Assembly (NCBI RefSeq): GCF_028858725.1
Contig: NC_084759.1
Span: 135,762,171-135,826,170 of the forward strand
DNA length: 64,000 nucleotides
Reading direction: 5' to 3'
From: Colius striatus
Lineage: Eukaryota > Chordata > Aves > Coliiformes > Coliidae
A program made the position numbers and the translations under genes. Shown here one piece after another: positions 1 to 34,079 of this stretch; within the stretch, counting starts at the first letter, position 1, and every line of letters starts with the position of its first letter. The notes under the pieces were generated by a model. The model saw only the letters and a program-made list of their open reading frames with translations. It made no database searches and was not told the DNA's origin.

Positions 1-380
1 CTTGCCAGACATCTTCGTGCCAGTCTCTTTCACCTCCATCTGTGTTGGCAAAACCCTAAAAAAGTACTAGGTAAGGGCAGTGGTGGGTGGCCAAATGGTG
101 AGAAGAGGACCATATCATAAAGAAAGATGGTCCATCTCTGAATCTAGACTGACAAAGTTAGTGAAATTATAAAAAGAATGGAACATTTCTTTGTCCTTGA
201 ATCATGCAGTAAAAATAAATGGTTTCTCTGATTTCTCTCACATCTTTGAACATCAGAGGTCTGCATCTAAACCCTCTTCCATGTGAGCAGGTAGAAACAA
301 TCTCTTTTCTTCAGCACTTTCCCTATTATGTTACTGACGATAGATGTTCAAGAGTTGGAGAAACTAGAAGGGCCACTTAC
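1..380 (-). other. ABCC9 intron, continues off window
   Basis: Downstream intron of the last visible ABCC9 exon. No repeat, RNA gene or further exon is seen in it. An acceptor-like site at 40-41 on the minus strand is followed at once by a stop in the required phase, so it was not accepted as an exon. Confidence 0.7.
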
Positions 381-22286
<21,906 letters not shown>

Positions 22287-24187
22287 CTGTTACAGAAAAG
22301 AGAGAATAGTTGACTACCAACACCGCTAGCATTCCCTGTAGCTAATCACAAAATAAATGAAGAGATACAGAAGGAGAAGACTGAACAACCCATAAATAAT
22401 AATTTAGTTGTATTTTGAAAATGCTTTTCAGTCCTGTGAAGGCTGTGTTCATATTAAATTTACTGTTTAGTACATTTACTACACAATGTCTATAGCATTC
22501 ATTTTATGTACAAGTGTTATACTGCAAGTTCTCTATGAGAATATAGAGAAAGAACAAGAACATTTAACAAAAGTGATTTCCTTTCTTCATAAGGAATCTC
22601 AGCGAGACAGAAGGTGACTCTTGTGTGCTTCTTTGATGAACCGACATTCCTTGGGCAGCATCTCTGTTCATACTGTTTGTTGCACTAAGTTTTAAGTGCA
22701 AGCTTAATATTTGTGATTTGGTAGCTTTGCATTCACTGATATTTCATATTTCTTCATTGTCTCATAGAAAAATAGTGATTCCAAACAGTAGTCATTACTG
22801 GCAATTGCCAAACTCTTAATCAAAGTAGGATATATTGAAGATTGGATAGGCAGTAAATCAGCAGTTATGCTCGATCTTGCAAATCCTTAAACATGAGCTT
22901 AGCTTCATCTAAGAAGTTTTCTGACTTCCATGATTTCCTATGAGTTTATCTCTATATATCAAGATAAGCTCATGCATGCTTGCTTGCCAAGTACAGGCCA
23001 TAGTATGACCCAGCACTGTGGGTAGGTTCTGGCTTTTATCAAACTGTGCATTGTTTTCTTATTCAATCTTCTGATAAAGAAGATTGAACGTGAAACAAGA
23101 TTGTGACCATAAGGTTTCTTTGCTGTTTTTTTGGTTTTTTTGCCTGAGGCTTACACATAGCAACATAGTGGTGTAGAATAGGCTATATAAAGTCACATTC
23201 TCCCGTCTTTTTTTTTTTTTAAGTGTTACATACTAAACTGGAAATAATACCTTTAATTCTGCAAAGCATATGCATACTTTGGTGAGTGCATCTTTCTGCA
23301 ACAACATTGGCATTAATGAGTTTTGTGGAATCATAAACACATTTTTAAACAAAGTTAGTTGAATGGGAATAAAAAGGTTTTTCTCTTTTTATCAAATAGT
23401 TCTATGAGCCTAGTTGTTTAAACAATGTAAGCATAAGCTACTTAAGTACTCTCTTAGAGACTGCAGAACCATATATCTTCAAAAGATTACAGAGTTCAAA
23501 GAGATACTTTGAAACTCTGCTAAACCGCTTTTTGCTTTTAACTAACTTTATGCTAGATCTGAAAAGCATAACCACATTGAGATACATCAGGGAAAATTGC
23601 AATGGAACTTAATTGAAAAGAATGGGATAAATACAGTTCCTTTTCCAAATACATCAGCAATTTATGGTCTGAGATTTGCCAGAAGTTAAGCATAACTCAC
23701 TCATATGGTGGACCACATCCTGCAAAAATGCATGCATGTACTTACTTATGTGGTGCAAAAGCTGATGGGCAACCTACTCACTCTTCAGTAGAACACAAGT
23801 TGATGGAGAGCCTGATCCATTCTCTATAATGAATAGAATGATATGGTCACTATCATTCTAGCATTTTATTTTTATATAAATTATATTAATGCACATGATT
23901 AGTAACATAAAAGAAACATGCTAATGTAAATTCCATTTGAATAGACTGAAGAGTTATGAGTGAAACAAATATAGAACTTAGAAAAAAAACTACAGGGCAA
24001 TTCTTTGCTTTTAATTTGTAGAAGCTTGATGTCTCCTTTAAGGGAAACATAGCGGTAATGAAAATCTCTTGAAAATCAAAAGTGTTGTTTCCTCATTTTT
24101 ATCAAAGGTCAAACGTCCAAGGGAGTTCTGCTGGGAATTTTCCTCCCTTTCCCACAAATAGGACTCTTTTTCTGAGACAGTGTAAGA

Positions 24188-24286
24188 TGCTATTGTGGTC
24201 TAGTAGTTGGATTGGTACCGAAGGGCAGGAGCATCCTGGGTTCAAACGAGCACTGAATCATTGACTTCCACTGTAGCTTTTGGCTT
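24188..24286 (+). mobile_element. Old tRNA-derived SINE relic (MIR-like)
   Basis: The order is GTGGTCTAGTAGTTGGATTG (tRNA A-box-like part), a CAGGAGCATCCTGGGTTCAA segment (B-box-like), and then CACTGAATCATTGACTTCCA, which resembles the CTGCCACTGACTTGC-type core of MIR and related amniote SINEs. It is heavily diverged. The assignment rests on motif order from memory. Confidence 0.45.
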
Positions 24287-25529
24287 CTAGTCAAAAATAA
24301 ATCTGGGAGAAAGGATTAAAGCCATGTCCAAGAGAAGCTAAGGGAACTGATGGGTTTTTTCGGTATTTCTGGATAGGCAAATGGAATATAGGCAGTAAAT
24401 GTTCCTGTGGAAGAAAGTACTATTAACAGCATGGAAAGAGCTATTTGTTAGCTAGGAGCTACCATCAGGTTGTAGAGGTCTCATATCACACCCCAAAAAG
24501 TAGTTTCCAAAAGCTATCAAGAAAGATGTGCTCAAGAATCACATCTGCATCTTCACAAGAATCTGTGCTGTGCTGGAGCATGTTGAATAACACACTCACA
24601 AAACCAACTGTCCTTTGCATATTGGCAGGGAATCTGGTCCTATTGTCAACACTGATGTATAGAGACAGTGCTCATCATACTGATGATAATTTTCAACAGT
24701 AGGTATAAGTAGTCTATTTCTGATGCTTTTGTTACAGGTTCATTTTAAAAAAAAAAAAGAAGTAGAATTTAATTGACTTCTCTTAAAATGAAAGAGAAAA
24801 TCAAAGAGCTTATAGTGGTTAGTTTGTAAAAAAAAATCAAAACCAAAAATCAACCAACCAAAGAGAAAAGAATACTATATTGCCAATAAAATGAGATAGA
24901 GTATTTAACAAAAAAAATTCCCAAGTTTTTAAATCAGAAAACACTTCATCATTAATCAGTACATCCTGTGACCATGTTAATTAAACCTCCATAGGCTTAA
25001 AATCTATCAAAACACTGATTAGTTTCATGATGCTGTGTTGACCCAATGCAGCTTATGATTTTGCCTCATAAAATGCTCACCAGGTACAACTTCCCTTTAT
25101 CTACAGAAGTACAGCACTGATAGAGAATAGAAGAGATAAGAACTGTAGAAGCATTAATAGTCCAGTAACACTTCCATCCTCCCTTTTCTCCTTTCTTCCA
25201 TCTGTTTATCCATCATCATTGTGATAGAAATAAACTATGGCTGGAAGTGGAGGACTCATCTTCTGCATCTTTTGATGCAGAGCTTTCATAGACACTTTCA
25301 TAAACACTTTCTCGTGTATAGACAAGCTGCTAGTAGTTCTCTGTATCTTTAAAAGTGGCATATGAAAATATGCTGCCATACATTAGAGTAAAAAGTACTC
25401 AGAGATCAAAGAAATAATTTTATCTCCAGCATGCCTCACAGGCAGCAAGAAATCATCATTCCCTTTTCATCCATTTCTGGTGCAGAAGATACTCTCCACA
25501 ATTTTGTCCATGTGACTCAAACCTTGTTC

Positions 25530-25558
25530 TGTTGTTTTTTTGTTTTTTTTTTTTTTTA
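25530..25558 (+). repeat. Poly-T tract
   Basis: Two T runs separated by one G, about 25 T in total, in a gene-free region. No element was recognised on either side. Confidence 0.7.
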
Positions 25559-27406
25559 ACTTATATACATAGGAGGCTCTGAAGATGCACTGATGCACAG
25601 GCTCATCACCCCAGGCATAAAGCATGTCATGTAGTTTTCTACTTCTTTGCTCAAATTTCACAGATAGTGGAAATATATTGGATGAAATTTTACTGACATG
25701 TAAGTGGGGATGCTTTGTATTTACAGCCAATGTGAGTGAAACTCCTATTTGTTTCAAAGCTGAAATCAGCCATTACTCTCTGCTGCATCAGAGCATGCCT
25801 CTAGAAGCATATTTTCATTGGCCTCCAGATTTAACAAGCTGCGTTCATTTCCAGAGAACAGAAAGAAATGCCCCTTAGGCAAAAGAACTGAAGACTCTTT
25901 ACATTTTTTCCTAAGCACCAGTTGTTGATCATTGCTGAAGACAGAATGCTGACAGCACCAAAAACCAGTCTAACCTTGCAAGGAATACCCATACTGAACA
26001 TTGAATTAGCTCTAAGCAAGTCAGAATAGAGAGCTGACTCAAGCCTTCCCACAGCATCGACAAAGGTGATTTTCTCCTTACCAAAGAGGAGGAGACAGAC
26101 TTTTTAGGCCACAGTTAAGCACACAGGGAGAGATCAAAGAGGAAAATCTGGGCTGCAGAGCCACACAAGGAGACAGTTAAAGAGACTTCTATTGTCAAAG
26201 GATGGAAGAGATAAATAGTTATCTGTTCATCCATCTCAGAGAAGTTAACACATTCTGTAGCAGCAGTTGTCCTCCTACACCTGCCAAGGCACCTTCCTTG
26301 GTAACATCAAGGGAAGCACAAAGCTGGGTTTCCTGAATTAAGCAGCAAAGCCAGATGGTTTTATCATACTCAGCAGTCTGCTGCTGTAGGCAGCTGCCTG
26401 CTCTGCTATAGGCTACATGGTCTAGTAGAATGCTATACAAGTATTAGTTCAGTCTCAGAATCAATGGTCTTATATCACCACAGTAGTGTTCCCAAGATCA
26501 GAGCAAGCTTGAGATTGGTGCTGAGCAGCTGCCATACTTCAATTCCAAAGTTTGATTATTAAGGAAGAGATAAAGGACACATGAGCCATAGAGTGTAACA
26601 GCAGAGAAATGCCCACTAATTTCTTAGCAAATCTTTATCTGTATGTAAGGGATATTCTCTGGAAAGCAAAGGCCACTTCTTTTCATATGGATGAAAAAGA
26701 AGATTGCCAAGACCTTTTCTCTATGCCCATGTTCAGTTTGGAATCTTTGGAGCTGAAAGCTTATTTGCAGGCAGATGGTTTTGTTTACCGAACAGCAATA
26801 TCTGCAAAAAAATTGGAGAAGTATGACTGCCATATTACAATGATAAAATGCATAACCCAGACATAAGGGTAGCAAGTTGTTTTGAAACCTGTTGGTCATC
26901 TGAAGTCACCAACCACTATTTCTCATCAAGGTAGTAACAGTTTTCAGAAAAGCTATTGAGATGCCCTTATATTCATTTAAGATGTTACAGAAAACAGCTT
27001 TCCCAGAGATAATCTCTCTTTATTTTGAATATAGTAGGTCACAAAACTATGCTGGGGTGATACATCAAAGTGAGTACATCATAATATATTTGCTTCACTA
27101 CTTATTACAGCAGAAATGTTTACTTTATAACAACCTTGACAAGCATACTAGGTTTAACCTAGCATTTCAGTCAGGGGAAATGCAATGATGTGATAAAGAT
27201 CTTCTGATAAATAAGCACATGCCATCTGAGGGTACCAGCTACATTCAGCACCCCAGTAGAGGTGCCAAGTCCTAGGTAATTTCTTAATACTTCTAGGCTG
27301 GAAGGCCTTTGTTCTTCAAAGTTGTTAAATTGCTCGCTTTAAGTCTTTACAAACTCAGAAATTTTCAGAGGTGTTTTTCTCTTTCTTCCTTTTCCTTTCC
27401 TCCTTT

Positions 27407-27497
27407 CCTGATCTAGGTAGACCTGCTTTAGCAGGGGGGTTGGACTAGATGATCTTTAGAGGTCCCTTCCAACACTTACCATTCTGTGCTTCTGTGA
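27407..27497 (+). mobile_element. CR1 LINE 3' tail fragment
   Basis: About 90 bp: CCTGATCTAGGTAGACCTGC, then GGGGGGTTGGACTAGATGAT and GGTCCCTTCCAACACTTACC, ending in ATTCTGTGCTTCTGTGA. This is the extreme 3' end of a CR1 copy, very strongly truncated. Confidence 0.88.
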
Positions 27498-28384
27498 AAA
27501 TGGAAAAGCAAAACTCAGAGGGGAATAGAATGAACAATCAGGAGGACAGGCCCAAGATAGTGCCAGTGAAAGGCAAATTTCAACTCTCCTTTACATCATT
27601 TTAGAATTTGATTTCCTGTTGGTTTAGTTTAATGAGGATGTGAACTACCTGAACAGCAGTCCATTGTGCAATGAAATAACTAAAAAACCTTATGTCCTTT
27701 AAGCATTTAAATTTTCATGCTAACATCCCCATCACTGACAAGTTAAGACTTTTTAGTTTTGGGCTAAGATGTATTGAATATGGTCATAATATAATAAACA
27801 GAAAATGGTATAAAAGAGATTCAGGAATGATTCAGGAATGAATTCACTATGAAGAAGAAAAAAGTTTGGGGAAGAAAAAAAATAGGACAAAGTTGTAAAC
27901 ATGAACATGATGTAGCAACAAACATAAACACTTACAAATCTCATTTTAACAAGCATAAATGTGGATTCTCAGGGCATCAAGTCAGTTCCTCAGATATGTT
28001 TTCTATAAGCGATTGGAAATACCCCAATGGGAAAATGGTAGATAATGTAAATTTCCATTAAAATGACAAGAACATCCTCACCAAGTGCAAAACAGTAAGC
28101 ATTATAGTTAAAGGCATGTAAATTATCTTAGGGGCCTTTAAAGTGAATTTAAAAGTCTTTATAGTCAAGAGTTTTGTCCTACCTGGTTTATCACTCTGTC
28201 CAGCATGCTTTGCAAGAGTATAAAGAAAAGAGTATAAATACACTCCTCAGGTACATCTTGTTTAGGGCAAATATGAAAATTTTGAGTAGTTCTGTTACCT
28301 CTATTTAGAAAATTAATAAATTGATAGTTTCACTTTCTAATTAAAATGTATCAACTTATAGAGCATATTTGGGTCTCAGTTCAG

Positions 28385-28462
28385 ATTTTTATGCATATAA
28401 TTTTGCATTATATACCTATATGTGCATATATACATGTACATATATAGAGAAATGTATATGCA
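28385..28462. repeat. AT/ATAC-rich simple sequence
   Basis: A loose run of TATA, ATGCAT and ACATATATA units around 28392-28462. Imperfect, with no recognisable function. Confidence 0.4.
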
Positions 28463-28984
28463 TACAGAACAAGGATGGAGAAAGTACTCAGGTTTTTACA
28501 AAAGTAGTAGATCCTTGTGGATAACTAAGTCAGTCAATACAAAAGCAAGAATTTATCTTTCCTTCTTGAATTTCACAGAGAAAATTTTAACTATTAAATT
28601 AAGCACAATGGAAGGCCTAACTGCGTTTTGCCACAGATTTCAGGTTAGTACAATGAATCTTTTTCCTTTCCAGGTGTAAACCTGCTAGCTTGTTCTTCTT
28701 ATGTTCCTAAAAGCATTGAACCTAATACAATCTATGTGATTTATAGCCTAGGCATTATTTGCAAAGAGTTCTGTTAAGGTTCTGGTAAAAAGTGCTGCCT
28801 CCTTTAAAACTTATTTATTCAAAAATCATTCTGTACAAAATATAATTTTCCTTTTTATTCCTGTTTAAGCTGTGATCACCTGCTGCCTTCCTAAGCACTG
28901 CCTCAGCTACCTTGGGCCTTAAGGTAAAGAATTACCCCAATACCTGTCAGTACTCACATTGCTAACTGCCTTATACCAGCAGCC

Positions 28985-29040
28985 TGATCCAAATGTTACT
29001 GAAGTCAATGAAAAGAATCTCATTGACTTCAGTAGTTTTT
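28985..29040. repeat. Old palindromic repeat relic with perfect 15-bp arms
   Basis: The arms TACTGAAGTCAATGA (28997-29011) and TCATTGACTTCAGTA (29020-29034) are exact reverse complements around an 8-nt spacer. CTGATCCAAA lies just before. The pattern resembles ancient amniote palindromic repeats built on CCATTGACTTCAATGG, which are common in reptile genomes. The family name cannot be assigned by eye. Confidence 0.5.
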
Positions 29041-29161
29041 TTGTTCAAGCTCCAAAAACAGAGAAAATCACAACAGCAGTGGTGATAAACAGGCTATTGG
29101 CACTGAAAGACATTTCACACAAACATCTGCAGTGATCCCACACACATTTAATACATTACTC

Positions 29162-29184
29162 TTTTTTTTTTTTTTTTTTTTTTT
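29162..29184 (+). repeat. Poly-T tract, 23 nt
   Basis: An uninterrupted run of 23 T, flanked by ATTACTC and ATAAGC. No element body is recognised beside it. Confidence 0.85.
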
Positions 29185-29537
29185 ATAAGCTTCTTAACAC
29201 CACACGATTTCCAACATCAGAGTACTACACTGTCTGCTGTAAAACCTTCGGCTTCACATGCCAAGACAGGGCAGCTTAAAAAAGAAACGTAAGTAAGCCT
29301 GTGAACAGCAGCAAACAAAACATCAGCAGGAGGGGATGGTAAAGGCTGAGAATGCCCGCGAATGGAAAAGGAAAAGGAAAAAGAGATCGGAGCTGTAATC
29401 CCAGGAAAGAACGAGGAGCAGCCCTGTCCCACAGATATAAAGGGAAGGAAGAGGAGGTGGTTAGTGGGAGATAATGGGGGAGGGTCATCGCATGCCCCGT
29501 TTGGTTGCTGAATGTTAGATCAAACTCTGCAGCTTAC

Positions 29538-29630
29538 CTTTGTAAACACAAAACCAAAATACCAACTCAAATTGTCACTCGGTTGTGCTATGTGATCAAT
29601 ATCATCCCGATGGCAGGATTTTCCTCCACT
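29538..29630 (-). other. Candidate noncoding first exon of ABCC9
   Basis: On the minus strand a textbook donor (AAAG|GTAAGCT, exon end at 29538) lies in a locally more GC-balanced segment about 7.3 kb upstream of the first coding exon, whose acceptor requires a leader exon. An AT-rich CTAAAAATAA element lies about 30-40 nt further upstream (29661-29670), where a TATA or MEF2 site would be. The exon start is only an estimate. Other leader exons may exist; transcript evidence is needed. Confidence 0.3.
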
Positions 29631-29660
29631 TAGTGAAGCCGCTCCAAGCCCTGGAGTGGA

Positions 29661-29670
29661 TTATTTTTAG
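29661..29670 (-). promoter_or_regulatory. MEF2-type / TATA-like element near candidate ABCC9 promoter
   Basis: On the plus strand TTATTTTTAG (CTAAAAATAA on the minus strand) matches the MEF2 consensus YTAWWWWTAR at every position. SUR2 is mainly a muscle and heart/vascular protein, so such a site near its promoter would make sense. A 10-bp AT-rich match also occurs often by chance. Confidence 0.3.
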
Positions 29671-29699
29671 GCTGGTGATGGGAAGATCAGCTGCTGCCT

Positions 29700-32600
29700 C
29701 CTATCGAGTTTCCAAAGTGCACAAACTCTTCTTGTCTTTCTCATACGCTGAAGGGGGCAGGAAACTGGGAAGAGACAGGCAAGTAAAAAGCACCAATTTT
29801 TTGCCTCATGAAGCTAGAGTCCCCTGGGATTTTCTTTGTTTGCTTTTATTTTCATTTTTTCCTTACTGGAGTAGTAAGATTCCAAGAGGCTGTTACAGTG
29901 CATGGACTACTAGCAGATGGTTATTCTGAAGCAATTGATTTAGATGAGATAGACAAACTTTTGGCATGCTTGTGGAGATTCTGCTTTTGATTTCTTCTGA
30001 ATTAATCTTGGATAACTTGAATTTGACAACATAATTTCACACATCTTCTATGATCTTCTGCTGAAGAGAAGTTTACTCAGATATTTTAGTTTACCCTAGA
30101 TCCTTCCAGCCCCTTCTGTTTAAAATACAGGCCAAATTACATTTTTTGATCACATAGTTCTGTTTCATTTAAAAGAGATTTTTTGAAAACTTGAAATAAG
30201 ATTCCAAATTAATTTGCCACTCATATCAGTATACTGTTTTCAGTACAATAGCCTTTATTAACAACGGATATAATTTTGGGGTTGAAAAATATATTGTATG
30301 TGCGTACTTGGAGAGAAAGAAGTCCCAAGTGAGCCTACATGCAGTCAGTTGGTTTATTAGCTCATTTTCTTTCAGTGCCACTGAATCAAAACATATAAAG
30401 GTTCAGATTTTCCATCATGGTAGTTTCACTTGAGACATACAGCTCAAGGCCACAAATGTAAAAGCAAGGAGAACTTGGTGGTGCATTGCAGGACACACAG
30501 TAGTGTAGAATGGTTTTAAATACAGCTGTTCAGTCAGATACCAGAGCTTAGGAGAGAATTTTATTAGTCCTTGCAGAATCCAGGGGTTGCATCAAGATCA
30601 CTAGAGAGCAAACGGATCTAGAGAAAACTAGCATCTTTTGTTATTTCCCATGGCCTTGAAACACCAACACAGCATTACACTGAGCTACTGAGACAGTACT
30701 TAGTCCTCTGCATCACTTGAAGTCTTTTACTGGCATTGACTTTTTTTTTTTTTTTCTTTTTTTCCTTCCCTTTCATGTTGCTTTAGAACAACAACTGTAA
30801 TCTGAAAGTTTCTGCGTTCTGCTATACACGTGTCTTTCATTAAAGAAGATAAAAATTAAAATTTTTAACACATCTAACCATCATCTAAAATAGCATTGTC
30901 ATGTGATATTCCTGAAAATACATGTAATTTCAGACAGAACTGAGTAGCATTTATGGTCACAATTTTCTTTACCAAAACATGAACATTTGGTTCATTGTCA
31001 TTCAGCTCTGTAATTTCCACCAAATTGTTTAAACAGGAGGGGGAAAAAGAAGATAAAATGAATGTGGAAGCAATCAGCATGTTTCATTTTGCTGTTTCTA
31101 AATGAAGCGCTTTCATCCCTCTTCCTGACAAGCTAAAATGTTTTGAAATGCATTTTTCAAAGGATTAAGAAAAATGCAAAGCTCTGAAATGTCAGAATAC
31201 ATTCTGCACTGATCTGAAATTATTTTTTTCAATCTAGGCTTTTCAATTTGCCGGGGAGGTGGGGCAAGGGACAAAGCAAACAACAGCAGAGATTCAAAAT
31301 GTTTTAGGGGATGTTAGGAGCTGTAAGTGAACAGTAAAAAACAGACTGATTCTAAGGTATCCCCATGTACAAGATGTAACCACTTTTCGCACATTAGCCT
31401 CTAAATTGTCTTGTGAAGCCCTGTAAGACAGATGTCCTGAAGACAGAGCTACCTTAGGTGTAAGCAAAATAACCTAATGGTCACTGTGCAAGTGGATTAC
31501 TTTGACATAGCTCGTATCTGACCACTATCCACTTGAATTGTCTTGTTTTACTTAACTCACTAAACAGGAAAGGAAGGATATCTGCTCTGGAGAATGTTGA
31601 CATAACAAGTTATTCTGGTTTCAGCTAGCAACATCTTTCTTTGCCATTTTCCATCTTGCAGACTACTTTATAGGTTTCCCTCTGTGAGTTCTTCATGGCA
31701 CACCAACACAAAATCACAGAATCTTAGGGGTTGGAAGGGACCTTGGAAGATCATTTAGTCCAACATCCCTGCCAGAGCAGGCCAGTAATCAAGTCACTGG
31801 ACCATAACAAGCTACTGCTCATCAGCCAAAGTCAGATGGCTGCATGAAGTCTCCTAATCTCTCTCATTTCTTAGATGAAGAGCTAAATCACCATTAGTTC
31901 ATCCACATGTGCAAGTGATTTTGTTTGAACTGTTAACACTAAAGTAGGTGTTGTGAAGAAAACCTCTCATGGATATTTTTCTGAGCAAGTGGGAATAAAT
32001 TCCTTGACTTATTTAAAACCTATGTGTATCATTTATACCCAGGCTTTATGTCAATATAGCAAAAAGTATCACATGTTAAGAGTAAATGATAAGTTATGAT
32101 CTAGCAAGCTTTTATTTTGATTCTGAGTTCGTCACAGTGAAAGAATCCCCATAGTGCTGTGTCAGAATTTGCACTGTCATATAAAAAGATCCGATTGATG
32201 TAGCTTCAAGATTAATTTTCTTTATCCTTAGAACCCTATTTTGAAAAAAAAAGGGGGCTGCTGTATTTGTTTTAATTACACATTGCTCATTTTATCTAAA
32301 AAAAAAGTTAATGAAGTAGCCAAGACTCCATTTTCTATTTTAATTTTTTTTAATGTAATGGAAAATGCAGCCTGGTCTTTGAATAGCTTCTCTGTCCCTT
32401 TTAAATATTTATTGTGATTAAGCTCAGAGGGGAGAAGCAGTAGAAGCTTAGTATTAATTGAAATATTTTCCATAGCTTTTTTGAAAGTTATTAGTCCTGG
32501 TTTCTATGGAGAAATTTGTTATGGAAAATATATACAGCAAAAGTTCAACAGAGCAACCTAGAGAACATTCCTATATGGAGAACTATAAGAAAACCCTAAC

Positions 32601-33125
32601 CCTCTGAGATCATCACTATAAAAGGTGTATAGAGTCACAGGACTTGAATAAGGATTTACAAATCTTCTGATCTTTGACAGACAGCTAAGTAGCACAACAG
32701 TGGAGTCAGAGGCAGCAAATGCAATGCTACAATTTGTCTTGGTAGCTCTTAATTTTGGTTGAAGCTGCGTGCAGAGTTACAGCTTAGATGCTAGACACAA
32801 TATCAGATCTCCAGTTTACTCTGTTCAGTAAAGATTGTGTTGTTTTGATATTTTTAAAAATAAATCTGTCACATTGTCAGCTAAATACATATGGTTTGGA
32901 TTACACTATTTTTTGCTTCAAAAAAACCTACAAAATCTGAGAACTATTCTTTTAATATGGGAGGGCTTTTCAAGGTGGCAAGAGCAATGTAAGATTTCCA
33001 TATCCTTTAAATGCAGAGAAGTTTCATTCTAAATATCGTAAAGTAGACTTTCTGTACTATAATTTAAATTTTACCAAACTCAGAGATCCACTTGTATTAT
33101 AATTGCAATGAATTAGAATGATGAT
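29700..33125. other. Intergenic stretch without recognised genes
   Basis: AT-rich sequence with short open frames only and no conserved domain. Apart from the CR1 tail at 31.71-31.81 kb it holds poly-T-rich stretches (about 30738-30765) and nothing else I can name. Confidence 0.6.
31712..31806 (-). mobile_element. CR1 LINE 3' tail fragment, minus strand
   Basis: It begins AAATCACAGAATCTTAGGGG TTGGAAGGGACCTT and runs through TAGTCCAACATCCCTGCC to about ACCATAAC. This is the complement of a CR1 3' end, roughly 95 bp long. Confidence 0.85.
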
Positions 33126-33129
33126 CAAC

Positions 33130-34078
33130 AACGAGATGGGTTGGACGCCTGTGACCCACAAGGGTCAGTTATCAGATCAGTATTGTTCAACATCTCCATC
33201 AATGATCTGGATGAGAGGACAGAGTGTACCTTCAGCAAGTTTGCTGATGACACCAAACTGGCTGATTCCCCAGAAGGCTGTGCTGCCATTCAGCAGGATC
33301 TTGACCAGTCTGAGAGTTAGGCAGAGAGGAATCTCATGAGGTTCAACAAGGACAAGTGCAGAGTTCTGCATCTGGGAAGGAACAATCCCATCCACCAGTA
33401 CAGGCTGTGGATTGACCTCATGGAGAGCAGCTCTGCAGAGAGGGAGCTGGGAGTCCTGTTCTACAATAAACTAACCATGAGCCAGTAACGTGCCCTTGTG
33501 GCCAATGGCATCCTGGGATGCATCAAGAAGAGTGTGGCCAGCAGCTCAAGGGAGGTTCTCCTTCCCCTCTGCCCTGGTCCTTCAGGCCTCATCTGGAGTC
33601 CTGTGTCCAGTTCTGGGCTCCCTAGCTCAAGAGGGACAGAGAACTTCTGAAGAGTCCAGTGCAGGGACACCAGGATGATCAGGGGAGAGGAGCATCTTCC
33701 TTATGTGGAAAGGCTACAGGAACCGGGGTTGTTTACTTGGAGAAGACCAGGGGGGTACCTTAAGTACTAATGTTTATCAACACCTAAAGGGCAGCTGTCA
33801 GGAGGATGGGGTGAGTCTTTTTTCTGTAGTGCCCAGTGACAGGACAAGGGATAATGGACAAAACATAGAACACAAGAAGGTCCACTTGAACCTGAGGGAA
33901 AAACTTCTTTCCTGTGAGGGTGAGGGAGCACTGGCACAGGCTGCCCAAGGAGGTTTCCAAATCTGCCTGGATATTTTCGTGTGACCTGATTGAGGTGGAC
34001 CTGCTTTAGCATGGAGTTGGACTGAATGATCTCTAGAGGTCTTTTCCAACCCCTACCTTTCTGTGATTCAGTGATGAT
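33130..34078 (+). mobile_element. CR1 LINE, 5'-truncated, decayed reverse-transcriptase end
   Basis: About 950 bp. It starts in the reverse-transcriptase part of ORF2: GATCAGTATTGTTCAACATC is followed by CAATGATCTGGATGAGAGG and AAGTTTGCTGATGACACCAA, which encodes the FADDTK-type catalytic box. It continues through CAGCAGGATCTTGACCAG, GCATCCTGGGATGCATCAAG and TGTCCAGTTCTGGGCTCC to the tail CTGTGATTCAGTGATGA. Stops and frameshifts in several places show it is inactive. Confidence 0.93.
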
Positions 34079-34079
34079 A

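Larger units (their letters stand above)
22287..29200. other. ABCC9 upstream / probable leader intron, no coding gene seen
   Basis: About 7 kb of AT-rich sequence. It contains a MIR-like SINE relic at 24.19 kb, a short CR1 tail at 27.41 kb, poly-T runs (about 23210 and 25541-25558), and two short hairpins (23062-23088 and 23834-23860). Open frames here are short, lack recognisable domains and are unlikely to be genes. If the leader exon at 29.54 kb is right, this stretch is the first ABCC9 intron. Confidence 0.6.

Noticed and set aside
1..39. Exon-like segment on the minus strand after an acceptor-like CAACACAG
   Set aside because: In the phase required after ABCC9 exon 12 it hits a stop at once, and its codons do not resemble the next SUR2 exon.
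24188..24260. Possible tRNA gene (GGTTCAA box)
   Set aside because: No acceptor stem or cloverleaf can be drawn; it fits a decayed tRNA-derived SINE better.
29585..29929. 114-codon open frame on the plus strand
   Set aside because: Composition-driven, with no domain and no splice or promoter context; it overlaps the candidate ABCC9 promoter on the other strand.
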